Shown: piece after piece, positions 8,451-16,020 of the stretch
Layout of the letters: each line of letters starts with the position of its first letter
Position numbering within the stretch: position 1 is the first letter of the stretch
Assembly (NCBI GenBank): GCA_947626785.1
Contig: CANQTO010000011.1
Coordinates: 1-64,000 of the forward strand
Direction: 5' to 3'
DNA from: an uncultured Oscillospiraceae bacterium
GTDB lineage: Bacteria > Bacillota > Clostridia > Oscillospirales > Oscillospiraceae
Length of the DNA stretch: 64,000 bases
Made by a program: the position numbers and the translations under genes
Notes under the pieces: model-generated
The model's database searches: none
Told to the model about the DNA's origin: nothing
Seen by the model: the letters and a program-made list of their open reading frames with translations, nothing else

Positions 8451-8530
8451 CTATCATACAGATAGAACAGGAGGGACAAAATGCTTGCCACAGCGCCTAA
8501 AGCGCCCAAGGCAGTAAGCAAAAAAGTCAC
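8438..8530 (-). CDS. Small hydrophobic type I toxin-like peptide
   Basis: A 30-residue reading frame too short for standard gene calling. After a GTG start it encodes a hydrophobic, Leu/Ala/Gly-rich membrane helix (LLTALGALGAVASILSLLF) and a charged tail YLYDRKEK. This is the typical plan of holin-like or Fst/TxpA-type toxins. GGGGGTG lies 13 nt before the GTG, a somewhat long spacing. The gene has its own consensus promoter (8665-8694), a leader of about 128 nt, and a long 3' UTR covered by the antisense RNA. Toxicity is inferred; the peptide is not matched to a named family. Confidence 0.7.
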   Translation of the reverse strand: MTFLLTALGALGAVASILSLLFYLYDRKEK

Positions 8531-8664
8531 CGTGATATGTACGCACCCCCTTTCGGAAAAACTTCCCGCGAGGGCTGTATACACGCCTCCATTCCGTTCT
8601 CGCGGGATGTCAGGCACCGTCTTTTATCGTCACCGTATAAGGAACGGCGGGTTTCCACGCCCAT

Positions 8665-8694
8665 ATTATAAGGGCCATGGGTATTTCTTGTCAA
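8665..8694 (-). promoter_or_regulatory. Consensus promoter of the type I toxin mRNA
   Basis: Minus-strand TTGACA (8689-8694), 18-nt spacer, TATAAT (8665-8670). The predicted start near 8658 gives a transcript of about 430 nt ending at the terminator at 8231-8263. Confidence 0.85.
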
Positions 8695-8749
8695 ATCAAA
8701 ATTCTTGATAACTTGATAATTTTGATAGTGCTTTTTATCATATAGAAAT

Positions 8750-8794
8750 CATATAGAAAAAAGGAGCGGTGTGACCGCTCCTTTTTTCTATATG
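8750..8794. terminator. Bidirectional intrinsic terminator
   Basis: Perfect 20-bp inverted repeat with GGAGCGG/CCGCTCC core flanked by A-run and T-run (arms 8750-8769 and 8775-8794, loop tgtga). It lies between the leftward GNAT operon and the leftward toxin promoter, so it may shield the toxin gene from read-through. From 8795 to 8903 nothing further was recognised. Confidence 0.85.
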
Positions 8795-8903
8795 GATGAG
8801 GACAAAATGAAAAAGATGAAAAACTGTTGCTTGCAGAACATAAGATACCCGAGAATTGTTTCAGAAGTCAGTCAGATTTTATTACAAGAATGTAAAATGT
8901 TAT

Positions 8904-8960
8904 GTAACCCTCAGCTTGCAGACAAAGTCCGGAGGACTTTGTCTGCAAGCTGAGGGTTAC
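8904..8960 (-). repeat. 27-bp perfect inverted repeat, probable terminator of the GNAT operon
   Basis: Arms 8904-8930 and 8934-8960 are exactly complementary over 27 bp with a 3-nt spacer (gga). It begins 28 nt after the GNAT gene stop. The T-run after it on the minus strand is poor (ATAACATTTTAC), so it may act as an RNA-stabilising or RNase III-type hairpin as well as a terminator. Confidence 0.7.
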
Positions 8961-8988
8961 TACAGAGAGATGTTTGAGTTTATAAAGC

Positions 8989-9807
8989 TCAGTCGAAGCT
9001 CAGGTCCCAGACGCAGTCCGGCGGGAGCTGGCCGGGGAGGGCGGCCAGATAGGGCTCCCCCTCAGCCGGGCCGCAGGGGGCGCAGAGAAGGACTTCTCTT
9101 GTCCCCAGAGCCGCGCCCAGGGCGGCGGCCAACCCGGCCTCCTGCCCGGCGGGGCACAGCAGCTCCCGGATGAGCCCCTGTTCGCCCTCCCGGTAGGCGG
9201 CGGCGAGACTGCCCCCCCAGGCGTAGAGGCCGCCGCCGCAGCTCTCGCAGAGCAGGCGCTCAAATTCCAGCGCCGGCAGGCTCAGACGCAGGTGGGTCCG
9301 CTCCCGGAGCAGGTTTTCCCGCCGGCGGGCGTATTCCGCCGTGTCCAAAGGCGTCCAGGGCAGGGCCCCGGCGCTTTTCAGCGAGGTCTCCTTACGGCGC
9401 AGGGCGCAGTCCAGGCCCAAAATCTCCCGATACCAGCTGTAGAGGGAGGGCTCGGCGGGGAGGGTGCAGAGGACCTCCGTACCCCGCTCTTCCGCCAGGG
9501 CCAGGGCGGCCCGGCTCAGGGTCCGGCCCAGACCTAAATGCCGGGCGCTCTCCTCCACCGCAACGGCGTAGAGGTAGCCGCAGGGCCGGGGCTTCTGCCC
9601 CGGCTGGACCAGCTCCAGGCCCGTCAGCGCATAGGCCATGCCCACGGCCTGGCCGTCCAGCAGGGCCGTGACGCCCAGGCCCATCTCCGGCAGCAGCCGG
9701 AAAAAGGCCCCGATCAGCTCCTCGCTGTCCCCGAAGACCCGGGCCCAGAGGGCCGTCAGCGCGGGGATCTCCGCCCCGCTCAGCTCCCGGATGACAGGCT
9801 CAGCCAT
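8989..9807 (-). CDS. GNAT-family N-acetyltransferase (two-domain)
   Basis: 272 residues. The N-terminal half is a GNAT fold: IRELSGAEIPALTALWARVF, the acetyl-CoA-binding stretch YLYAVAVEESARHLGLGRTLSRAAL (V/I-x-x-x-x-R-x-x-G-x-G/A type) and ERGTEVLCTLPAEPSLYSWYREILG. The C-terminal half has a second alpha/beta part, suggesting an Eis-like arrangement. Substrate unknown. The ATG at 9807 overlaps the stop of the upstream lysyltransferase-like gene by 8 bp; longer frames would run back through that gene. Last gene of the UDG/DUF2156/GNAT operon. Confidence 0.82.
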   Translation of the reverse strand: MAEPVIRELSGAEIPALTALWARVFGDSEELIGAFFRLLPEMGLGVTALLDGQAVGMAYALTGLELVQPGQKPRPCGYLYAVAVEESARHLGLGRTLSRAALALAEERGTEVLCTLPAEPSLYSWYREILGLDCALRRKETSLKSAGALPWTPLDTAEYARRRENLLRERTHLRLSLPALEFERLLCESCGGGLYAWGGSLAAAYREGEQGLIRELLCPAGQEAGLAAALGAALGTREVLLCAPCGPAEGEPYLAALPGQLPPDCVWDLSFD

Positions 9808-10702
9808 CCTGCCACCTGGCGGTGTATTTCCGCAGCAGATACTCCGGCTGATAGGACTGCTTGGAGCGGCGCAGGGAGTCCAGCCCCATATCGTCCTCAC
9901 GATTTATGTAAACCAAGTTTGGGTGCCTCTCCCGGACCATCCGGGTCAGCTCCCGGCAGACCATGGGGTAGGCCCCGTTCAGGTGGATGTCCGCCTTTTC
10001 AAAGTGCACGTCAAAGGTGTCTAAGCTTGCCATCTCCCCCAGGGAGAAGCCCACGATCTTCCCGCCGCTGCGCAGGACGCCCCCCTCCAGCCCCAGCCGC
10101 TCAAAGGCGGCGAAGGCCCGGATGATGGCGTCGTGCTCGAAGTGGATGCTCCGGTCCAGCCGCTCCAGATTCTCCTCCGTCCACAGGTCCAGCATATCCA
10201 GGCAGCCGGGGATCAGCTCCCGGGTCAGGGGGACAAAGTCCCAGTCGTTCTCCGCCTCGAAGCGGTTGCAGTGGTTCTTCTTGCCGTGGAGGGACTTGCC
10301 GGAGTAGCTGGCCAGCTTCTCGGCCAGATAGATATAGTCGGCGCAGGTGTCGTCCTCGGTGTAGGCAAAGCGGCCGGGATAGGCCGCCTCCAGCAGCGCC
10401 CGGTGCTTCTCCGTCACGCCCCGCAGGACGAAGGGATAGCCCTTCATGGCGGCAAAGTCCCGCAGGGCCTCCACCGCCGGTTCCAGGGGGCCGGAGCCGA
10501 TGGGGAAGACGAAGGCGGGCTTGCCCTCGTAGCGGAGCTTGGTGAGCATCCGGCCCTCGAAGGGGCAGATGAGCTGCCGGTAGCGCTTGTCCCAGATGTA
10601 AATGTTGCCGAAATTGTAGTCCGCGCTGGGGCTGTTCTCCCGGCGGACGATCTCGTCCACCCAGGCCTTGTCGCAGAGGGTGGGCGTTTTAAAATCGATC
10701 AT
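9800..10702 (-). CDS. DUF2156 / phosphatidylglycerol lysyltransferase C-terminal-like protein
   Basis: 300 residues, soluble, lacking the membrane part of MprF. The family features are the N-terminal SPSADYNFGNIYIWDKRY, the FVLRGVTEKHRALLE region and the GNAT-like C-terminal half (GGKIVGFSLGEMAS, AYPMVCRELTRMV, YINREDDMGLDSLRRSKQSYQP). Stand-alone proteins of this kind are common in Clostridia and are thought to be aminoacyl- or acyltransferases, but the acceptor is unknown. Start ATG 10702 overlaps the UDG stop (ATGA), so the genes are coupled. Confidence 0.82.
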   Translation of the reverse strand: MIDFKTPTLCDKAWVDEIVRRENSPSADYNFGNIYIWDKRYRQLICPFEGRMLTKLRYEGKPAFVFPIGSGPLEPAVEALRDFAAMKGYPFVLRGVTEKHRALLEAAYPGRFAYTEDDTCADYIYLAEKLASYSGKSLHGKKNHCNRFEAENDWDFVPLTRELIPGCLDMLDLWTEENLERLDRSIHFEHDAIIRAFAAFERLGLEGGVLRSGGKIVGFSLGEMASLDTFDVHFEKADIHLNGAYPMVCRELTRMVRERHPNLVYINREDDMGLDSLRRSKQSYQPEYLLRKYTARWQDG

Positions 10703-11268
10703 AAATAGGTGTGGGCACAGACGGCCCGGATCTCCTTCCTCAGTTCTCGCAAATCCATAAAGGCCTCCGGCCTCTTCATGGGGTCCCGCAGCAGGGCGGA
10801 GGGGTGGTAGGTAGCCATGAAGCGGCGGCCGCCGATGTCGAACCACTGGCCGTGCTCCCGGGTGATGCGGAAGTCCTCTTTGATGAGCTCCATGGCTGCG
10901 ATGCGCCCCAGGCAGACGATGATCTTCGGGTCCACCAGGGCGATCTGCCGGTCCAGCCAGCCCCGGCAGGCCTCCTGCTCGATGGCCAGGGGGTCCCGGT
11001 TGCCGGGCGGGCGGCATTTGACGGTGTTGGCGATGTAGACCTTGGAGCGGTCCAGGTCGATCATCTTCAGCATCTGGTCCAGCAGCTTCCCCGCCGGGCC
11101 CACGAAGGGCAGGCCCTGCAGATCCTCCTGCTCGCCGGGGCCCTCGCCGATGAACATGAGCTCCGCGCTCTCGCTGCCGTCGGCAAAGACCAGATGATGC
11201 CGGGTGCGGCCCAGGGAGCAGCCCATGCAGCCCCGGCAGTCGTTCTTCAGCTTTTCCCAGCTGTCCAT
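10699..11268 (-). CDS. Family 4 (Fe-S) uracil-DNA glycosylase
   Basis: 189 residues. It removes uracil from DNA in base-excision repair. It shows the [4Fe-4S] ligand cysteines in the N-terminal CRGCMGC region and KCRPP, the motif [20 protein letters not shown] (uracil pocket and catalytic loop), and the C-terminal HPSALLRDP motif. Length is normal for family 4. The start region overlaps the end of the CCA-transferase gene by 22 bp, and the gene overlaps the next one by 4 bp, so a tight operon. Confidence 0.92.
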   Translation of the reverse strand: MDSWEKLKNDCRGCMGCSLGRTRHHLVFADGSESAELMFIGEGPGEQEDLQGLPFVGPAGKLLDQMLKMIDLDRSKVYIANTVKCRPPGNRDPLAIEQEACRGWLDRQIALVDPKIIVCLGRIAAMELIKEDFRITREHGQWFDIGGRRFMATYHPSALLRDPMKRPEAFMDLRELRKEIRAVCAHTYL

Positions 11269-12464
11269 AAGCCCTCCTGTCCCTCGCCGCCGGCCAGGGC
11301 CAGCAGCCGTTCCCGGCGGTTGTCCGCCGGGTGTTCGATCACGTGCTCCAGCAACCCCTCCAGCGTCCGGCCCAGCTCCGGGCCCCGCAGGCCCAGGGCC
11401 AGCAGGTCCTCCCCGCTGACGGCCAGATGCTTCAGCGAGAAGCAGTCCCCGCTGCGGAGCACCGCCTTTAAGGCCCGGCTATGCCCGCCGCCGAAAAAGG
11501 TGTCCGCGCAGGCAGCCGTCCAGGCGGCGCAGTCCGTCCCCTCTGCGTGCAGCAGCCGCTTCCACTCAACAGAGGAGGCGGGGAGGGGAGAGGCCAGCAG
11601 CCGGACCGTCCGGCAGGACAGACTCACGGTCCGCTTATCCAGCCGCAGGGCATCTAAAAAGCCCTCCGCCGCGTCCACACAGCCCTGGTCCAGCAGCAGC
11701 GCGCACAGCCCGGCCCAGCGGACGCCGGCCTTTTTGGGCAGCTTCCCCAGGGGCCGGAAGCTCTCCTCTCCCGCCTGGGGCGGCCGGGCAAAGGCGGCCA
11801 TCAATCCGGTGGTGAAGAAGCGGCATACCAACTCCGGGGCTTGGCTGAGCAGGGTCTTCTCCAGCTCGTCCCTTATCCGCTCCGGGGCCAGCTCGGAAGC
11901 CAGCGGCGCCTTGTGCAGCAGGGCCTCCCAGGTCCCGGCCTCTACCGCGAAGCCCAGCCGGGCGGAGAAGCGCAGGGCCCGGAACATCCGCAGAGCGTCC
12001 TCCTCGAAGCGCCGCTCCGGCAGGCCCACACAGCGGACCAGCCGGGCGCGGATGTCCTCCGCCCCGCCGAAGGGGTCTATGAGCAGGCCCTCGCCGCTGA
12101 GGGCCACCGCGTTCATGGTGAAGTCCCGGCGGCTCAGATCGCTGCGCAGGTCGCTGACGAAGGCGACGCTGTCCGGGTGCCGGTGGTCGGCATAGCCCCC
12201 CTCCGTGCGGAAGGTGGTGACCTCCGCCTTCCCGGAACCCAAACGGACGGTGACGGTGCCGTGCTTCAGGCCAGTGGGGACCGAGCCGGGGAAGAGCTCC
12301 AGCACCTGCTCCGGCAGGGCCCCGGTGCACAGGTCCCAGTCCTGGGGCCGCGCGCCCAGCAGCATGTCCCGCACGCAGCCCCCCACCAGATAGGTGGGGT
12401 AGCCCCGGGCGCGGAGGGTGGTGAGGATGCGCATCACGTATTTTGGAGGGGCGATTTTTTCCAT
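11247..12464 (-). CDS. cca: CCA tRNA nucleotidyltransferase
   Basis: 405 residues. It adds or repairs the 3'-CCA end of tRNAs. The nucleotidyltransferase head has LVGGCVRDMLLG, the catalytic DWDLCTGA (DxD) motif and the RRDFTMNA motif; the neck region FRALRFSARLGF follows. The C-terminal half is helical, as in class II enzymes, with an HD-like or tail domain that is diverged. The ATG at 12464 (MEKIAPP) with CAGGAGCC upstream fits the family start better than an upstream in-frame start. Confidence 0.92.
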   Translation of the reverse strand: MEKIAPPKYVMRILTTLRARGYPTYLVGGCVRDMLLGARPQDWDLCTGALPEQVLELFPGSVPTGLKHGTVTVRLGSGKAEVTTFRTEGGYADHRHPDSVAFVSDLRSDLSRRDFTMNAVALSGEGLLIDPFGGAEDIRARLVRCVGLPERRFEEDALRMFRALRFSARLGFAVEAGTWEALLHKAPLASELAPERIRDELEKTLLSQAPELVCRFFTTGLMAAFARPPQAGEESFRPLGKLPKKAGVRWAGLCALLLDQGCVDAAEGFLDALRLDKRTVSLSCRTVRLLASPLPASSVEWKRLLHAEGTDCAAWTAACADTFFGGGHSRALKAVLRSGDCFSLKHLAVSGEDLLALGLRGPELGRTLEGLLEHVIEHPADNRRERLLALAGGEGQEGLWTAGKS

Positions 12465-12523
12465 ATTCAGGCTCCTGCCGTGCGGGACCGGCATAATTCG
12501 GCCCGGCGCGGCATATTCTCTAC

Positions 12524-12573
12524 TTGCAAAGAGGCGGAATGGGGGGTATAATAAATCCGTTTGACAGCATCAA
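12524..12573. promoter_or_regulatory. Overlapping divergent promoters of murC and cca
   Basis: Plus strand: TTGCAA (12524-12529), 17-nt spacer, TATAAT (12547-12552), pointing to murC with a leader of about 115 nt. Minus strand: TTGATG (12568-12573), 17-nt spacer, TATACC (12545-12550), pointing to cca. The two -10 boxes overlap. The plus-strand site is strong, the minus-strand site weaker. Confidence 0.65.
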
Positions 12574-12674
12574 ACCTATTCCTTCTCACATTGTAGCATC
12601 TTCCCGCCCGCTGTTCAAGGGCGGTCCGGCAAAATTTTTAAACGGCCCCAGGGGCTGAACAATGGAGTAACTTT

Positions 12675-14051
12675 ATGGCGGATTTTTCTAACTATCTTTC
12701 CCCCGGCAGAAGAGGCCATCTGATCGGCATCGGCGGCGTGTCCATGTCCTCCCTGGCGGAGGTGCTCAAGGGCATGGGGATCGTCGTCACCGGATCTGAC
12801 AACAATGACAGCGCCAACGTCAAGGCCCTGCGCGAGAAAGGGATCCCCGTGGCCATCGGCCACCAGGCGGAGAACATCGGGGACGACGTGGAGTTCGTGG
12901 TGCGCACGGCCGCCGTCCATGACGACAACCCGGAGATCCAGTGGGCCCGCTGGCAGGGCATCCCGGTCTTTGAGCGCACGGAGGCCTGGGGGGCCATCTC
13001 CCAGGGCTATCACAACGCCCTGTGCATCGCCGGTACCCACGGGAAGACCACCACCACCTCCATGTGCACCCATATCCTCATGGCGGCGGACCGGGACCCC
13101 ACGGTCATGATCGGCGGCACCCTGCCACTGTTGAATGCCGGGCACCGGGTGGGCAACGGGAACACCATCGTCATGGAGGCCTGCGAGTATTACAACTCCT
13201 TCCTGTCCTTCCACCCCACGGTGGCGGTGATCCTGAACATCGAGGCGGACCATCTGGACTTTTTCAAGGACCTGGAGGATGTGAAGCGCTCCTTCCGCAT
13301 GTTTGCCGGCCGGGTGCCGCCGGACGGCTGCGTGGTGGCCAACCGGGACGACGAGAACACCATGCGCACCCTCAGCGACCTGAACCGGAAGGTGGTCACC
13401 TTCGGCATGAGCCCCAAGGCGGACGTGTACGCGGAGAATGTCCGGACCATCGGGGCCAGCAGCAAATTTGACATCTACTACAAGGGCCGGTTCTTCACCG
13501 ACGTGGTGCTCCATGTGCCGGGGCTGCACAATGTAAAGAACGCCCTGGCCGCCACGGCAGCGGCTATCTGCCTGGGTATCCGGCCCAACGCGGTGAAATA
13601 CGGCCTGGCGGGCTTCAACGGGGCGGGCCGCCGCTTCGAGTTCAAGGGCAAATTCAACGGGGCGGACGTGTACGACGACTATGCTCACCACCCCAGCGAG
13701 CTGGCGGCGCTGCTGGACGCGGTGGAGCAGCTCAACTATAAGCGGACGGTGCTGGTCTTCCAGCCCCACACCTACACCCGGACCGCCGCTCTGTTCGAGA
13801 ATTTTGTCACCCAGCTGAAGCGGCCGGACGTGCTGCTGCTGGCGGAGATCTTCGCCGCCCGGGAGCAGAACACCATCGGCATCTCCTCCGCGGCCCTGGC
13901 CGGACGCATCGAGGGCTCCCGCTTCTTCCCCACCTTCTCCCAGCTGGAGAAGGAGCTGCGGCAGATCGCCCATCCGGGGGATATCATCCTCACCGTGGGC
14001 GCCGGGGACGTGTACAAGATCGGGGAAAACCTGGTAAAGGACGCAAAATAA
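12675..14051 (+). CDS. murC: UDP-N-acetylmuramate--L-alanine ligase
   Basis: 458 residues. It ligates L-Ala to UDP-MurNAc in peptidoglycan precursor synthesis in the cytoplasm. The N-terminal Rossmann part begins HLIGIGGVSMSSLAEVL. The ATP loop is GTHGKTTTTS, followed by NIEADHLDFF and GAGRRFEFKG, the DDYAHHPSE motif and the late FQPHTYTRT, all signature positions of MurC. Monocistronic with its own promoter and a terminator at 14070-14101. Confidence 0.97.
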   Translation: MADFSNYLSPGRRGHLIGIGGVSMSSLAEVLKGMGIVVTGSDNNDSANVKALREKGIPVAIGHQAENIGDDVEFVVRTAAVHDDNPEIQWARWQGIPVFERTEAWGAISQGYHNALCIAGTHGKTTTTSMCTHILMAADRDPTVMIGGTLPLLNAGHRVGNGNTIVMEACEYYNSFLSFHPTVAVILNIEADHLDFFKDLEDVKRSFRMFAGRVPPDGCVVANRDDENTMRTLSDLNRKVVTFGMSPKADVYAENVRTIGASSKFDIYYKGRFFTDVVLHVPGLHNVKNALAATAAAICLGIRPNAVKYGLAGFNGAGRRFEFKGKFNGADVYDDYAHHPSELAALLDAVEQLNYKRTVLVFQPHTYTRTAALFENFVTQLKRPDVLLLAEIFAAREQNTIGISSAALAGRIEGSRFFPTFSQLEKELRQIAHPGDIILTVGAGDVYKIGENLVKDAK

Positions 14052-14069
14052 AAGAAGTAAATAAATAAT

Positions 14070-14101
14070 AAGAAAACCGTGCGAAAGGGCACGGTTTTCT
14101 T
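14070..14101. terminator. Bidirectional terminator between murC and fbp
   Basis: Arms AAGAAAACCGTGC (14070-14082) and GCACGGTTTTCTT (14089-14101), loop of 6 nt, with A-run and T-run in the flanks. It serves the convergent murC (plus) and fbp (minus) transcripts. Confidence 0.9.
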
Positions 14102-14115
14102 ATTTTAAGATCGAT

Positions 14116-15999
14116 CTATCGTTTTTCCGGGATGGTCCCGTTCCGGTAAGCGCTGAGCAGGGCCTTCAGGGCCTCTTGGCGGCGCTGGAGCTCCCGGCCC
14201 CGGTCGGTGTCCGCGATATAGCGGCGCTTGGGGAAGGTCTCCACCGGGAGGGAGTTGGACTCCATGTCTACATTCTCTGAGAGGACCCGCCCCACGCCCT
14301 GGAAGGGCCGGTGGGATTTCAGCCGCAGGCCGTGGGAATTGTAGATCAGCGTGTAGCCGGCGATGCCGGTGGTCTTCTGGTAGGCCTTGCAGAAGCCCCC
14401 GTCGATGATGAAGAGCTTGCCCCCGGCCTTGATGGGACTCTCCCCCTTGGCGGCCTTGACGGGGGTGTGCCCGTTGATGATCCGGCCGCTGACGGCGTCC
14501 AGCCCGAACTCCCCTAAGATCATGGAGACCATCTCCTCGTTCTCCCAGTGGAGAAAATAGGGGTTCTTGGGCTCGGCCCAGGTGCTCTGGTCCTCTACGA
14601 AGGCCCGCTCAAAGGTGTGGAACTCCCGGCCGGAGAAGGGGCTGTCTTTGCCGCACCAGAGGTACCACATCATGTCCAGAGCGCTCTTGTTGCCCCGGGC
14701 CCAGGCGGCCTTGACCACCTGGTCGGCGTAGTCCAGCAGGGCCTTGCCCGCGTAGTATTTCCCGCCGTGGCGGACGCTGGCAAAGCGGCCGTCCTCGGTC
14801 ATGGGGATGCAGCCGTGGTACAGCAGGTTCCCGTTGCAGCAGAGATAGGTGCTGCCATAGCGGTAGACGAAGTCCAGATGCCGCCGCAGGGTCCGGCTGC
14901 CGGTGAAGAGCTCCACGTACTCGTCCATCAGCTCCTGCTCCTCGGGGCTGAGCCGGTAGGGGTCCGCCGGGTCCACCGTGGGGAAGAGCCGGGTCTTCAG
15001 AGGATAGACGCCGGAGGGCAGGCGGACGGTGTAGTTCTCCCAGTCCACCTTATCCAGCAGCAGCCGCCCGTCCATGCCGTAGCCCGGATGGCGGCGGATC
15101 ACCTGACCCTCCAGCTTGGCCCCCAGCACGGAGATGGCCTGGTGGACGGTGGCAGGCTCCGCGTCCCCGTAGACCTTGACACAGAACTCCGCGAAGCGGC
15201 GCAGGGAGATGCCGTAGCTCCGCTCCAGGGTGGCCTCGTTGTGATAGTCTGTGCTGATGCGAAGTACGGTGGCGATGCAGGCGGGGCTGCCGGCCCCGGC
15301 CCCCAGCCAGAGGATGTCGTGATTGCCCCACTGGATGTCCAGGTTGGGGTGGCGCATCAGGTGCTCGATGAGCCCGGCGGGGTCCGGGCCCCGGTCAAAG
15401 ATGTCGCCCACCACGTGCAGCCGGTCCACGGCTAGGCGCTTGATGAGCAGGGCCAGGGCGGCGATGACGCTGCCGGCGGAGCCGGTGTCCACGATGGCCG
15501 TCAAAATGGCGTCGTGGTAGCGCAGCTGGTTGGCCTCCTCGTCCCGCTGGACGTGCAGCAGCTCATCCAGCACGAATTCCCAGCCCGCCGGCATCCGTTC
15601 GCGCACATAGCCCCGGGTGTATTTTCCCGAGAGCAGCTCCGCCAGGGTCCGCAGGCGGGAGAGAATGTCCTTGAGCTTAGCCGCGTCCAGCTCGCCCCGC
15701 TCCCGCAGGAGCTTCAGCTCCTCCTGGGGGTAGTAGATCAAAGAGCAGAGGGCGTGGCAGCCGGCCTCGCCCAGCTCCTCGGAGAAGAGCCGCTCCACCT
15801 TCTCCAGAATGACGCCGGAGCAGTTGTTGAGGATATGGCTCACGGCGGCGTATTCCCCGTGCAGGTCGCTGATAAAGTGCTCCGTGCCCTTGGGCAGGGA
15901 TAGGACCGCGTTGAGATGGATCAGCTCTGAGCAGACCGCCGCCTCGTTGGGGTACTTCTCACTGAGCAGCTCCAGATACTCCTTGTTGAAAGTTTCCAT
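14116..15999 (-). CDS. fbp: Fructose-1,6-bisphosphatase class III
   Basis: 627 residues, the long Firmicute type of gluconeogenic fructose-1,6-bisphosphatase, which is a metallophosphoesterase. The metal-binding motifs are visible: FISDLHGEYAA near residue 42, VVGDIFDRGPDP near 200, WGNHD near 222, and late NGHTPVKAAKGESP and IIDGGFCKAYQ. Two ATGs occur in tandem (16002 and 15999); GGAGG lies 5 nt before the second. The gene follows the O-antigen-ligase-like gene by about 20 nt, so it is probably cotranscribed with it. Confidence 0.95.
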   Translation of the reverse strand: METFNKEYLELLSEKYPNEAAVCSELIHLNAVLSLPKGTEHFISDLHGEYAAVSHILNNCSGVILEKVERLFSEELGEAGCHALCSLIYYPQEELKLLRERGELDAAKLKDILSRLRTLAELLSGKYTRGYVRERMPAGWEFVLDELLHVQRDEEANQLRYHDAILTAIVDTGSAGSVIAALALLIKRLAVDRLHVVGDIFDRGPDPAGLIEHLMRHPNLDIQWGNHDILWLGAGAGSPACIATVLRISTDYHNEATLERSYGISLRRFAEFCVKVYGDAEPATVHQAISVLGAKLEGQVIRRHPGYGMDGRLLLDKVDWENYTVRLPSGVYPLKTRLFPTVDPADPYRLSPEEQELMDEYVELFTGSRTLRRHLDFVYRYGSTYLCCNGNLLYHGCIPMTEDGRFASVRHGGKYYAGKALLDYADQVVKAAWARGNKSALDMMWYLWCGKDSPFSGREFHTFERAFVEDQSTWAEPKNPYFLHWENEEMVSMILGEFGLDAVSGRIINGHTPVKAAKGESPIKAGGKLFIIDGGFCKAYQKTTGIAGYTLIYNSHGLRLKSHRPFQGVGRVLSENVDMESNSLPVETFPKRRYIADTDRGRELQRRQEALKALLSAYRNGTIPEKR

Positions 16000-16020
16000 C
16001 ATGACCTCCTGACCGGCCGT

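Noticed and set aside
8481..8708. 75-codon plus-strand frame MLATAPKAPK...
   Set aside because: Antisense to the type I toxin gene and its promoter; composition is not protein-like and the minus-strand reading explains the region better.
8771..8953. 60-codon plus-strand frame
   Set aside because: It runs through two perfect inverted repeats (terminator-like) and shows no similarity or conserved features.
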